The notes below the pieces were generated by a model. That model was given only the letters and a program-made list of their open reading frames with translations, made no database searches and was not told the DNA's origin. This document shows, in pieces, positions 44,668 to 53,415 of a stretch of 64,000 nt of DNA (within the stretch, counting starts at the first letter, position 1; each line of letters opens with the position of its first letter). The DNA is taken from NCBI GenBank assembly GCA_004353515.1, contig SMNZ01000001.1:62001-126000 (forward strand). The letters run 5' to 3'. This DNA is from Alteromonadaceae bacterium M269. Its GTDB lineage: Bacteria; Pseudomonadota; Gammaproteobacteria; Enterobacterales; Alteromonadaceae. The position numbers and the translations under genes are program-made.

Positions 44668-45576
44668 ATGAGTCAGTGGAAAATCACTAATCTTGAAAGG
44701 CAAGATGATAAAGTATTTCTAATTACCGGTGCTAATAGCGGGATTGGGTTTACTACAGCTAAAGAGCTTTTGCGAAAGGGCGCAACTGTCATTTTAGCGG
44801 TTCGAAATCGACAAAAAGGTGTTGAGGCGGTATCAAAGTTAAAAGGTGATATTCTTCAAGCAAAAGTGTCTATGCTTGAATTGGACTTAGCTGATTTAGA
44901 CTCTGTTAGACAATTTAGTCAAAACTTTAAGGCAAACCATGATCGTCTTGATGTTCTGATTAATAATGCTGGGATTATGATGCCTAATGACTATATGGTT
45001 TCAAAACAGGGGTTCGAGATCCAGCTGGCAACGAATCACTTTGGGCACTTTGTGTTAACCAAATCATTAATGCCTTTGCTTGAATCAACTAGCGATTCTA
45101 GAGTTGTTACTGTAAGCAGTATAGCGACAAAAATGAAGGATGCTGACATCTACTTTGATGACCTTCAATTCAAGAAAAAGTACGTCAAAATGGCATCTTA
45201 TGCACAGAGTAAGCTGGCCAATACCATGTTTGCACTTGAGCTGAGTGACAGGTTAAAAGAGAGTGGCAGCCATGTTAAATCTGTTGCGGCGCATCCGGGG
45301 TATACTGCGACTAATCTGCAACAGCATATGGGATTGTTGGGTACCATAATGAATGCGTTGCTAGCTCAAAAACAAGAAATGGGAGCACTACCAACGTTGC
45401 GAGCTGCGACGGCCAAACAGGTCAAAGGCGGTGATTACTTTGGGCCAACAAAAATGGCTGAGTACCGAGGCTATCCAGAACTTGTTACGCCACCGCAGTT
45501 GGCTTTAGATAAAAAGGCATGTGAAAAGCTTTGGACTGTTACCGAAGAACTAACAAAAGAAACCTTTAGTTTATGA
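44668..45576 (+). CDS. SDR oxidoreductase, retinol dehydrogenase-like
   Basis: 302-residue SDR of the retinol/WW-domain oxidoreductase-like subgroup. Cofactor loop ITGANSGIGFTTAKELL near residue 19, LILAVRNRQKG, LINNAGIMMPNDY near 96, the active-site serine in VTVSSIATKM near 150 and YAQSKLANTMFALEL near 177. C-terminal PGYTATNLQQHMG and GGDYFGPTKMAEYRG. It is the intact paralogue of the interrupted gene at 43540-44442 and is followed by its own AraC gene 7 bp later. Confidence 0.9.
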   Translation: MSQWKITNLERQDDKVFLITGANSGIGFTTAKELLRKGATVILAVRNRQKGVEAVSKLKGDILQAKVSMLELDLADLDSVRQFSQNFKANHDRLDVLINNAGIMMPNDYMVSKQGFEIQLATNHFGHFVLTKSLMPLLESTSDSRVVTVSSIATKMKDADIYFDDLQFKKKYVKMASYAQSKLANTMFALELSDRLKESGSHVKSVAAHPGYTATNLQQHMGLLGTIMNALLAQKQEMGALPTLRAATAKQVKGGDYFGPTKMAEYRGYPELVTPPQLALDKKACEKLWTVTEELTKETFSL

Positions 45577-45583
45577 GGATAAA

Positions 45584-46492
45584 ATGAGCAATCTAATTAA
45601 TATCCGCTCGGTGAGTGAACTTCATAAAACTATGGGGTTCGGTTCGCCTAAGCATCCATTAATTACAGTGTTGGACATGGCGGAGTTGAAGATGGGAGAG
45701 GAGATGTTAAATCAACGTATCGCTATTGATTTATATTCCGTTACCCTGAAGACGAAATTTGGTTCTCCATTTAAGTATGGACGAGAGTATTTTGATTTCG
45801 ATTGTGGGACGCTGTTTGCTATGGAATCGGGGCAAACATTCTTATCTGAAGATGGTTATGAAAAAGGAGATATTGAAGGGTGGAGTTTGTATTTCCACCC
45901 CGATTTTTTGCTGAGACATCCTCTTGCTAAAAGTATTCGGAATTACGGCTACTTCTCTTATGAAGTAAAGGAAGCCCTGCATTTGTCGGATGACGAGATT
46001 TCATCATTGAGTGAAATTACTCAAAAGATTAGGCACGAATTAAACCAAAATATTGATGACTTCAGTCAGGATATTCAGCTAGCGAATATTGACTTGCTGT
46101 TGAAGTATGTTGATAGATATTTCAATCGACAGTTTATTACACGCAAACACGTTAATCAGGAAGTTTTGCAGAAAGTGAATGAAGTTCTCGATAAATATTA
46201 TGAGCAAGACTCTGTCGAGGAAAGAGGTTTACCCAGTGTCAACACTGTCGCTGAACACGTCTTTTTATCGCCCAAATATATGAGTGATCTCTTAAAAAAA
46301 GAAACGGGCTTCAGCGCTCAAGAAACCATACATCAATACATTCTAAAACTCGCTAAGCAGAGGTTACTTAGCACTAATCAGAGTATTGCCGAAATATCTT
46401 ATGGCCTTGGTTTTGAATATCCACAGTATTTTAGCCGGATGTTTAAAAACAACACAGGTATGACACCTCTAGAGTTTAGGAAGGTACACTAG
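45584..46492 (+). CDS. AraC-family regulator (right arm of mirror locus)
   Basis: 302-residue AraC-family regulator, paralogue of 42609-43511: same opening (INIRSVSELHKTMGFGSPKH), same GWSLYFHPDFLLRHPLAKSI block and same HTH pattern (SPKYMSDLLKKETGFSAQ; IAEISYGLGFEYPQYFSRMF). It lies 7 bp after the SDR gene, so regulator and enzyme are co-transcribed, the same order as in the left arm. Confidence 0.9.
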   Translation: MSNLINIRSVSELHKTMGFGSPKHPLITVLDMAELKMGEEMLNQRIAIDLYSVTLKTKFGSPFKYGREYFDFDCGTLFAMESGQTFLSEDGYEKGDIEGWSLYFHPDFLLRHPLAKSIRNYGYFSYEVKEALHLSDDEISSLSEITQKIRHELNQNIDDFSQDIQLANIDLLLKYVDRYFNRQFITRKHVNQEVLQKVNEVLDKYYEQDSVEERGLPSVNTVAEHVFLSPKYMSDLLKKETGFSAQETIHQYILKLAKQRLLSTNQSIAEISYGLGFEYPQYFSRMFKNNTGMTPLEFRKVH

Positions 46493-46504
46493 CATTGCGT
46501 TAAA

Positions 46505-47284
46505 TCACGTACTTTTCTCTTCTATAAAGCTCTGAATTGCACTTAGTACTTGGTTGGTGTGTGACTTATGTGGCACATGTTTACATCCCTCAATAATTTC
46601 CATTTGTGCTGGGCCAGATGAGTTTCTAACGAGGTATTCAGGAAAGGCAGTTGAACCGTATTCATCTTCACTGCCGTGAATTGCTAATAATGGGCAGGTT
46701 AGGTCTCTAATGTGTTGAAGTGACCAATCTTTGAATTGAGGTGATAGCCATGTATCTGTCCAAGCTTTCAATACCCAACTGGCTTTTTCACCGTGCCATT
46801 TAGCGAGCTTATCGAACTGTTGAGGTTGTTGAAATAGACGTTCAGCTTCGATAATACCTTTTAATGTTAAGTCCTCGACATAGGCTTGTGCTGCGATCGT
46901 GATCACTGAATCACAATCTTTGTCTGACGCGGCAATGTTGACCGCCATTGCACCACCAACACTGTGGCCGAGTAACGCATAGGTGTCTAACTTAAGTGCT
47001 GACTTGATTTGAGGGAAGTATATCGAACTCTCTTCTTCGATAAATTTAAGCGAGGGCAGTGCTAATCTCAGCTCTGATTTGCCAAAACCTAACCTGTCGT
47101 AGGCAATAATGGGTCTAAGCAAGGAGCTACAAAGTTTTTCTGGAAAGTCTCTCCAAAGTTCCACAGAACCTAAAGAGTCATGTAACAAAATAATTGGTGG
47201 GTGAACAGAACGGTTTTGCGGAGACCAAATTTTAACGAAAACCTTACCTTGCTGAGTTTGAATAAAGTGATCTTCAATATTCAC
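46505..47284 (-). CDS. Alpha/beta-fold hydrolase
   Basis: 259-residue cytoplasmic hydrolase. Oxyanion loop PPIILLHDSLGSVELWRDFP near residue 30, nucleophile elbow ALLGHSVGGAMA near 103, acid in LAIHGSEDEYG near 205 and catalytic His in EGCKHVPHK near 237. Complete triad; esterase or lipase-like activity is likely but the substrate is unknown. It is divergent from the GlxA-type regulator at 47391. Confidence 0.85.
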   Translation of the reverse strand: MNIEDHFIQTQQGKVFVKIWSPQNRSVHPPIILLHDSLGSVELWRDFPEKLCSSLLRPIIAYDRLGFGKSELRLALPSLKFIEEESSIYFPQIKSALKLDTYALLGHSVGGAMAVNIAASDKDCDSVITIAAQAYVEDLTLKGIIEAERLFQQPQQFDKLAKWHGEKASWVLKAWTDTWLSPQFKDWSLQHIRDLTCPLLAIHGSEDEYGSTAFPEYLVRNSSGPAQMEIIEGCKHVPHKSHTNQVLSAIQSFIEEKST

Positions 47285-47390
47285 TAACTTACCTAGTGCT
47301 GCGAATTAAGGTGAAAAATGCTACTTCTAATTCATTGAGGGTGGTATATCCTCTTAGGTATTTATAACAGTCTGATCAGGCCATATTATA

Positions 47391-48338
47391 GTGAAGCGAG
47401 TTGCGATTATTGCATATGAAGATTGTTGGGCTATGAGCGTATTCCTGACAAAAGACTTTTTTCAAATAGTCTCATTGCTTGAAGGACACAATGGATTTCA
47501 GCAAGGCTATGATGTTCGAATTGTAACGCATGACGGAGAACCAGTGAAATCAGCAGGTGGCTCTGAAATTGTGCCGGACGGAAAGTTTACTTCTGAGCTT
47601 TTTGACTTGGTTGTGACCCCTCCTGTTGTCGGGCATCGCATCGACAACATGCCGGTTGATACAACGCATATAGTAAAGTATCTGAAAGAACATCTATTGT
47701 CTGATAAGACCATATTGTGTTTGAGTACCGCTGCATATTTTTTGGCTGCATCGGGTTATGCTGACTCTAATACTTTGGCAACACACTGGGCGTTTGCACG
47801 CATGTTAGGAAATCAGTTTCCTAACTATCAATTTGTCACCCACAAATCTTACATAGAAAGTCAAAATGTTTATACAACAGGAACCTTGGAGGCTGGGATA
47901 GATGTTTTGCTAAGAATCGTTGCTGAAGATAGGGATGATCGTTTTTCTCAGCTATGTGCCACTTATTTGCTAGTTTCTGAACCAAGTAAATTAAGTCCTA
48001 TATTACCTCGTTATCGAAATCATACAGACGAACGAATTTTCTCAGTTCAGGATTGGCTGGATACTCATTATAGCGAAAACCTGAAAATTGCTGGTATTGC
48101 TGCTTCTTTTAACTTTAGCGAGCGCAATCTAAAGCGACGATTTCAAAAAGCTGCCGGTATTTCTATCAATAAATACATCCAAGAAGTAAGAGTGGATAAG
48201 GCGAAAAAACTCATCTTAGCAACGACTAAAACAATCAAAGAGGTCTCTCTGGCCGTTGGTTACGAGAATGATAGTTTCTTTTCCCGGTTATTTAAGAAAC
48301 ATACTGGGATAAGTCCCGCAAAATGGAGGAATGGCTAG
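47391..48338 (+). CDS. GlxA-type transcriptional regulator
   Basis: 315-residue protein with an N-terminal DJ-1/PfpI-like domain (IIAYEDCWAMSVFLTKDFFQ; LCLSTAAYFLAASGYADSNT, where Ser stands at the usual Cys elbow; LATHWAFARMLG) and a C-terminal AraC HTH pair (LKIAGIAASFNFSERNLKRR; IKEVSLAVGYENDSFFSRLF). GTG start at 47391. The divergent alpha/beta hydrolase 106 bp away is a likely target (inference). Confidence 0.85.
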   Translation: MKRVAIIAYEDCWAMSVFLTKDFFQIVSLLEGHNGFQQGYDVRIVTHDGEPVKSAGGSEIVPDGKFTSELFDLVVTPPVVGHRIDNMPVDTTHIVKYLKEHLLSDKTILCLSTAAYFLAASGYADSNTLATHWAFARMLGNQFPNYQFVTHKSYIESQNVYTTGTLEAGIDVLLRIVAEDRDDRFSQLCATYLLVSEPSKLSPILPRYRNHTDERIFSVQDWLDTHYSENLKIAGIAASFNFSERNLKRRFQKAAGISINKYIQEVRVDKAKKLILATTKTIKEVSLAVGYENDSFFSRLFKKHTGISPAKWRNG

Positions 48339-48372
48339 TCTTTAGTAGAGACATTAAGAGTAGCGATTTCAG

Positions 48373-48807
48373 CTAGGTATTAAGTGCAACAAATAAATAC
48401 AAGATAAATGACATGCCGCTGACAACTGTACGCAAAGCGTGTTTAGGCCCCCAACGTTTTAAGAGTGTTTCCGTTTCAGATGAGTCGGCTACATTATCTG
48501 GATTTAGAAGTATATCGTTGACTGGCTTTATTATTATCAATGTTATCGGAACGACTGAAAATAAGAGTGATGCACCGATCAACCAGAGCGTTTCTGATTC
48601 TTGATACCATAGAATTGCACCTGAAATTGAACCTAGAAGAGCGAGAGTTACTTGCATTGGTGCGGCGCGTTTATACATGGGTGGGAAAAACTTACCTCCA
48701 ACAGCTACTCCTGCCTCTAAAGCTGCTGGGTGTTGTGCGATGGAAATATATATTGCAGCGCCAAAAAATGTGCCGCAGCAAAAGAGCGCCATGGTTTCTA
48801 TAAGCAT
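48373..48807 (-). CDS. DUF1772 membrane protein
   Basis: 144-residue inner-membrane protein with four TM helices. The layout (FFGAAIYISIAQHPAALEAG start, VPITLIIIKPVNDILLNP centre, RTVVSGMSFILYLF end) matches DUF1772, the fold of anthrone oxygenase-like proteins. It follows the gene at 48843-49304 by 35 bp on the same strand and is probably under control of the divergent MarR regulator. Confidence 0.75.
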   Translation of the reverse strand: MLIETMALFCCGTFFGAAIYISIAQHPAALEAGVAVGGKFFPPMYKRAAPMQVTLALLGSISGAILWYQESETLWLIGASLLFSVVPITLIIIKPVNDILLNPDNVADSSETETLLKRWGPKHALRTVVSGMSFILYLFVALNT

Positions 48808-48842
48808 AGTATTCCCCTCAAGTACAAAAATGTGATTGATAG

Positions 48843-49304
48843 TTATTGAGAAAGGTGAGGGTGATGGACACGCAGCTTTCCTGTCATTCGTAATCCATCT
48901 TTTAAGTTGATCCTCATCAACACCAAATTAACAGCACCCGCTAAAAGTTCTAGGCTCTGGACGAGGTAAAATCTGGTATCAAAAGTTCCTGATTCAGCCC
49001 ATTGATTGAGAAAAATTGCACACGGTGTTAATACCAGAAGGCCATTCGCTGCAATAATTGGCATACGTTTCTTTTTATTGGTAACCAAAGTACCTTTTCT
49101 ATTTTTCGCGAGAATAAAGCCTGTAATGCCTGCGGCAGCAATTGCTGGGATTAAAATAAATAAACCGGGGTTAACGACTAAGCTTTTTATTGTTAGGACA
49201 GATTCTTTGGAACCGAACAACTCAACTATGAGAGTCGAGGTAAAAAAGCTTGCTATGCATAACATGGTAATGATAGCGCCAATGGCGTGTATTTTCCTTT
49301 TCAT
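48843..49304 (-). CDS. Four-helix membrane protein, unknown
   Basis: 153 residues, four predicted TM helices (around 5-25, 45-65, 85-103 and 118-135) separated by basic loops (KNRKGTLVTNKKKRM). No family recognised with confidence. First gene of a two-gene operon with the DUF1772 protein, divergent from MarR with two operator palindromes in between. Confidence 0.65.
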   Translation of the reverse strand: MKRKIHAIGAIITMLCIASFFTSTLIVELFGSKESVLTIKSLVVNPGLFILIPAIAAAGITGFILAKNRKGTLVTNKKKRMPIIAANGLLVLTPCAIFLNQWAESGTFDTRFYLVQSLELLAGAVNLVLMRINLKDGLRMTGKLRVHHPHLSQ

Positions 49305-49330
49305 TGGTTTATCCTCTTAATTAAATATAA

Positions 49331-49346
49331 TGACAATATGTTGTCA
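49331..49346. promoter_or_regulatory. MarR operator palindrome, copy 1
   Basis: TGACAATATGTTGTCA: 6-bp arms TGACAA/TTGTCA around TATG. It lies between the membrane-protein operon and marR. An identical copy starts 38 bp downstream. Confidence 0.75.
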
Positions 49347-49368
49347 CTATACAAGCTTTTTAAATTTA

Positions 49369-49384
49369 TGACAATATGTTGTCA
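49369..49384. promoter_or_regulatory. MarR operator palindrome, copy 2
   Basis: Exact 16-bp repeat of the element at 49331-49346, ending 15 bp before the marR ATG. Bound here, a MarR dimer would block its own gene. Confidence 0.75.
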
Positions 49385-49399
49385 TTTTGGTGGTTGTAC

Positions 49400-49846
49400 A
49401 TGAAACATACATCTAAAGGAAATTTGTTGACGGATATCATTCTGGAGACATTCAAACTTAATGGGCTGCTTGTGTCATCGGGGGATCAGTTAATTAAGGA
49501 ATTAGGTTTAACGAGTGCTCGTTGGAAAGTATTAGGAGCATTGTCGCGCAGCGATAACCCTATGACAGTACCTGATATTGCAAGGATGATGGGACAATCT
49601 CGACAAGCAGTGCAAAGACTTTGCAATGAAATGATGGCAGATGGATTTGTGCTAACGCAGGATAACCCTGAGCATCAGCGTGCGAAATTATTGGTGCTCA
49701 CCCAAAGTGGTGAACAAATGTATGATCAGGTTATGCAGAAGCAAATACCATGGGTGAATGCTCTTGTACCAGACGTCAAAGAGAATGATTTAGAAACTGT
49801 TTCTTTTGTTTTAAAACAGCTCATTCAGCACCTGGAGAAACAATAA
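49400..49846 (+). CDS. MarR-family transcriptional regulator
   Basis: 148-residue winged-helix repressor. LTSARWKVLGALSRSDNPMT near residue 37, recognition helix region IARMMGQSRQAVQRLCNEM near 63, wing LTQDNPEHQRAKLLVLT near 85 and C-terminal dimer helix. I chose ATG 49400; a TTG at 49376 lies inside the second operator copy. Two identical palindromes directly upstream indicate autoregulation and control of the divergent membrane operon. Confidence 0.9.
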   Translation: MKHTSKGNLLTDIILETFKLNGLLVSSGDQLIKELGLTSARWKVLGALSRSDNPMTVPDIARMMGQSRQAVQRLCNEMMADGFVLTQDNPEHQRAKLLVLTQSGEQMYDQVMQKQIPWVNALVPDVKENDLETVSFVLKQLIQHLEKQ

Positions 49847-49915
49847 CACCTCTGACAAATTAAATTGATACGCTATTCTTTGGGTAACTAAACGTTAACT
49901 GTTATCAAAATACTT

Positions 49916-50275
49916 ATGGCTGATTATATAGATGGTTTTGTTTTCCCTATCCCTCGGGAGCGATTAGATGAATATAAGCGTCTAGCCGCACGGGTTTCTG
50001 ATATTTGGAAGGAACATGGGGCGAAGGAATATCGAGAATATGCCGGAGATGACATGACACTAGCGGGAACACGCTCCTTTACTGATAATGTTGCAAAAGG
50101 TGACGAGGAAGTCGTTATTTTCGGTTGGGTTGCATTTGACTCTCGAGAAGCTCGTGATTTGGCCAATAAGAAAGTTGCAGAAGACCCAAGAATGGAGGAG
50201 CTGATGGGTACCTTCGATACAGGCTTTGATGCTTCACGGATGTTTTATGGTGGATTTAAGTCGTTTTCTCAGTGA
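49916..50275 (+). CDS. DUF1428 family protein
   Basis: 119-residue cytoplasmic protein of the YbaA/DUF1428 family (dimeric alpha-beta barrel fold). The start MADYIDGFVFPIPRERLDEYKR-type segment, IWKEHGAKEYREYAGDDM and VIFGWVAFDSREARDLANKK are characteristic. Function unknown. It follows marR by 69 bp and could be in the same transcript. Confidence 0.88.
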   Translation: MADYIDGFVFPIPRERLDEYKRLAARVSDIWKEHGAKEYREYAGDDMTLAGTRSFTDNVAKGDEEVVIFGWVAFDSREARDLANKKVAEDPRMEELMGTFDTGFDASRMFYGGFKSFSQ

Positions 50276-50296
50276 GGTGAGGAGCAAGGTATGGTG

Positions 50297-50338
50297 AAAA
50301 AAGCCATTTATTGAAATTAGTCCAACAAATGGCTCTTT
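50297..50338 (-). terminator. Terminator of the adenosine deaminase gene
   Basis: GCCATTTATTG (50303-50313) pairs with CAACAAATGGC (50323-50333) with one mismatch. On the minus strand the hairpin is followed by TTTTTT, giving a canonical terminator 27 bp past the deaminase stop codon. The opposite strand has TCTTTG only. Confidence 0.75.
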
Positions 50339-50365
50339 GAATCAAGGTAGCAGTATTTTTAATGC

Positions 50366-51823
50366 CTACTTGTCAGCTAAACAAACCTCGTAGCGTTCGC
50401 AGATAAAATCGCGTGTTTGGATCTTCTGGCTGTTAATGATTTTGCTTTGATTTTTAGCAAAAGCTTTAACAAAGTTATTCATACGCTTGTCGTAGTTTTT
50501 CAATAGCTCTTGCTTGATATCATCCTCAACAAAGCTATAAGCGAGTGAGTTTCTACCAAGCGTTAAAATCTCATCCCAAGACAAATCAAACTCCTTGACT
50601 GCGACATAGTATTCATCTGTTATATTAGATTCCCACATGCCTCTGTCGTCAGTTGAGAGTGTGACTGGAATACCTGTTCTCAAATATTCAGGGAAGGGGT
50701 GTTGTGAATAATCAGACACGTACTCAAGCAAAAGGTTACTGATTAAGTTTATCTCAACCAGCGCTTTTTCATTGCGCATCAGTAGCATGGTGTCCGGATC
50801 GCTAATCAGGTTAACGCCGTGTCCGATGCGCGTAGCACCTAGCAAGAGTGTATCTCTTACATGACTATTAGGCTCGTCAACTTCCCCAGCGTGAATAGAT
50901 AGCTGCATTTCAGGGATAGTTTTTCTCAACTTTCTTAGCGTTGGTAAGAAACGCAAGGGGTGTCCTTTGTCATCATCTTCCCTACCAACCATGTTTACGC
51001 TGACGTAGAGGTCACGGTTTTGGTCAACGAAATGGTAAAGATCCTCAAGATCTTTTTCTGCGCTCGGTAGGAAGCGAAGAATAGTTGTTTGCATTCTCAC
51101 CGTCATACCAGTATCTACAGCATCTTTTTGCTTCAAACGCTGTTTAAAAATAGCAACAGCTTCTTCAGGTGTATAGGGCGTACCGTCGACCTTTATCTTG
51201 CGATTGTTATTCTCTTGAGTTTCGAGATAGACCAAGCCTTCGTGAGAGAAAGCTTTCATATTCTCAACCAGCATTTCAGCCATAATAAAGGGGTTTTGCG
51301 GAAGTTCGTTCAGTCTCTGCCAATGCGTAGAGAAGAATTCCTGCCTACCTTCATGTTTTTTATCTAGGCGAATACTGTCCATCCAAGCCGCTTTTTCAAC
51401 CGGATTGAGCTCTTCTAGTGCTTTGTATTCAGATTTCTCACAGGCAGAAAGTTTATCGTAACTACTTTGCTGTAAAGTTCTGAAAAGCAGGAGTTGAGGC
51501 GAGAAACCAAACTCATTATTTCCGAACCCATTACATTGCTTGATAATCACTTTTGTGAAGTAATGATATCCGCCATTTTTCTGCTGGTCAGTGGCTAAGT
51601 CGTACCACCATTCAGAAAAGTTAGAGCCACTTAGGTGATTATGTAAATCGCCGCCCTTAGGCATAGCGTGTAGAAAGCGATACATTTGCTCTGGCGTGGC
51701 TTGCTGTTTAAATTGTTCAAACCAGGCTGTTTTAGGGGCGGAAAGGGCAGCGTTAGAAGTTAAAAGAAGAGGCAAAACTAGTGAAGGTAATAGCCGTTTA
51801 GAGAGTCGTCGAAAAGTCGTCAT
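50366..51823 (-). CDS. Exported adenosine deaminase-family protein (ADGF-like)
   Basis: 485-residue secreted/periplasmic deaminase. Signal peptide to about residue 28 (TFRRLSKRLLPSLVLPLLLT...ALS). Zinc ligands in PKGGDLHNHLSGSNF near residue 57, catalytic His/Glu in LSIHAGEVDEPNSH near 317, ATRIGHGVNLI near 335 and VTLSTDDRGMWES near 388, the complete adenosine deaminase set. Length and export signal resemble ADGF/CECR1-type extracellular deaminases more than cytosolic Add. A RutR-type box 103-118 bp upstream ties it to the xanthine dehydrogenase regulon. Confidence 0.9.
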   Translation of the reverse strand: MTTFRRLSKRLLPSLVLPLLLTSNAALSAPKTAWFEQFKQQATPEQMYRFLHAMPKGGDLHNHLSGSNFSEWWYDLATDQQKNGGYHYFTKVIIKQCNGFGNNEFGFSPQLLLFRTLQQSSYDKLSACEKSEYKALEELNPVEKAAWMDSIRLDKKHEGRQEFFSTHWQRLNELPQNPFIMAEMLVENMKAFSHEGLVYLETQENNNRKIKVDGTPYTPEEAVAIFKQRLKQKDAVDTGMTVRMQTTILRFLPSAEKDLEDLYHFVDQNRDLYVSVNMVGREDDDKGHPLRFLPTLRKLRKTIPEMQLSIHAGEVDEPNSHVRDTLLLGATRIGHGVNLISDPDTMLLMRNEKALVEINLISNLLLEYVSDYSQHPFPEYLRTGIPVTLSTDDRGMWESNITDEYYVAVKEFDLSWDEILTLGRNSLAYSFVEDDIKQELLKNYDKRMNNFVKAFAKNQSKIINSQKIQTRDFICERYEVCLADK

Positions 51824-51925
51824 ATCATCCGCCTATATTGTTGAAAATGTTGTATCTATTTGATTCTTATGCGATAAATTTGGAGAAAATACAAAGATAC
51901 TTTCTGCTTTTTATCACTAAAAAAC

Positions 51926-51941
51926 TTGACCAAATAGTCAA
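51926..51941. promoter_or_regulatory. RutR-type operator upstream of adenosine deaminase
   Basis: TTGACCAAATAGTCAA matches the RutR consensus TTGACCANNTGGTCAA at 15 of 16 positions. On the minus strand it reads TTGACTATTTGGTCAA followed by GTTTTTT, nearly the same architecture as the xdhA promoter (TTGACC, TGGTC, GTTTTTG). The only gene it can serve is the deaminase at 50366-51823. Confidence 0.7.
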
Positions 51942-52020
51942 TAAATTCAACGTAGTTTAACCTGTTGTATTTAAAAGGAAAAGATCTTTCTTGTTGGTTG
52001 TACCAATTTGAGAAGCTCTT

Positions 52021-53415
52021 TTATTGTAGTAGCCTCCCACTTAAGGCGACGAGATCTAATCGTTTTCTCCACCATCGAATCTGTGCTTCTATTGAATCTA
52101 ACTCAGCTTGTCCTGCTTGTGTTTCTCGTGCATTGAGTAAAAACTGATCACTATCTCCAGCATCAAAGCGTTTATGTTCATGGCGCTCAAGCTTTCGAGC
52201 CACTATTGCTTGGTTAGCCCTTAAATCTGAGAGTTGACGTAATGCACCTAACTGAGCCGTGTGCGTTTTGATATCTGTTAGCAGGCGATCTCTCAATGCT
52301 TTGCGATTAAATTCAAGCTCTGAGAGTTTTAACTCGGCAATAGATTTCTTTGCTCTTGCTGTTCTTCGCTCAAGAGGAACAGAGAAGTTAACGCCAAAGT
52401 AAGTTTCGTTACCATCAAGTGTTTCACTGTCGCCCCGACCAATGTCTTCAGAAACTTTCAACTCAATATCGAGTTTAGGCAAGATGTTATTTTTAGCCAA
52501 CCTAATATCATTTTTTGCTAGTCGAATATTGGCATCTACTTCAGCGAGAGCAGGGTGCTGAGAGATGACGAATTCACGCCACTCATCATCAAAATTCACC
52601 AAGCTAAAAGGCCATTTAAGTTGCGTTGTTGGTATGTCCTGATCCGTTAGCTGCTTAATAACACCTTGATTGTCGCGCCAGTAAAAATTCAGAAGCTGCC
52701 TTGCTTGCATTAAACGTTGTTGAGCCTCCAACAAAGAGGCTTGCCTGGTTAGCAATGTCGTTTCAAACTCGGTTTTACTGATTTCAGCTAAATCACCATT
52801 GGCAATTCTGGACTCAAGACCTTTTTGTCTTGTCAGCGCTAGTTTAACAAGCTCATCTATTGCTTGTGTTTGTTTATAAGCTTGGTACCAATTCAGGTAG
52901 GCATTGATGCCATCATAGATGAGTTTGTTGATTGACAGAACTTCTTGATTCTTGCCTATGTCCAGAAAGTTATCGGCGTTTTGTAAGCCAATACGGCGTT
53001 TATCAATGTCTCTGTTTTTTAGCAATGAAAACTCTAAACCCAAGCTGGCTTCTCCACCACTCTCTGTAAAAAAGTAATCTTCGTATACCGGAAAAGAGCC
53101 GTCAGAGATACGATAACGAGCAGTTATATTAGCGCCGTATTGTTCCAACGGTTTAGTCACAGACTGGTCTAGATACCAGCCGTTGTAAAAGCCACCGGTT
53201 CTGATTTTTGATTTTTGAGCGAGCTGAAGATCAAATTCACCTTCAGCTTCTTGCTGACGAAATTCTGTTTGTTCTCTTTTAGCTTTGGCCGCCAGTATAT
53301 TAGGGTGGTTCAGCTTAATGGATTCGATAACATCAGTTAGCTCTATATCATTTGATAGTGCTAGCGGGGTAACCAACATAGCGCTAATAACAGCAACGAC
53401 TTTTGCTAATTTCAT
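52021..53415 (-). CDS. TolC-family outer-membrane efflux protein
   Basis: 464-residue outer-membrane channel of the TolC family. Signal peptide to about residue 21 (MKLAKVVAVISAMLVTPLAL), then two long helical repeats (IKLNHPNILAAKAKREQTEF and FVISQHPALAEVDANIRLAK) that start each half of the TolC fold. Ends SGRLLQ. Its ATG overlaps the HlyD gene stop by 4 bp. It completes a three-gene export operon with its own outer-membrane channel. Confidence 0.85.
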   Translation of the reverse strand: MKLAKVVAVISAMLVTPLALSNDIELTDVIESIKLNHPNILAAKAKREQTEFRQQEAEGEFDLQLAQKSKIRTGGFYNGWYLDQSVTKPLEQYGANITARYRISDGSFPVYEDYFFTESGGEASLGLEFSLLKNRDIDKRRIGLQNADNFLDIGKNQEVLSINKLIYDGINAYLNWYQAYKQTQAIDELVKLALTRQKGLESRIANGDLAEISKTEFETTLLTRQASLLEAQQRLMQARQLLNFYWRDNQGVIKQLTDQDIPTTQLKWPFSLVNFDDEWREFVISQHPALAEVDANIRLAKNDIRLAKNNILPKLDIELKVSEDIGRGDSETLDGNETYFGVNFSVPLERRTARAKKSIAELKLSELEFNRKALRDRLLTDIKTHTAQLGALRQLSDLRANQAIVARKLERHEHKRFDAGDSDQFLLNARETQAGQAELDSIEAQIRWWRKRLDLVALSGRLLQ

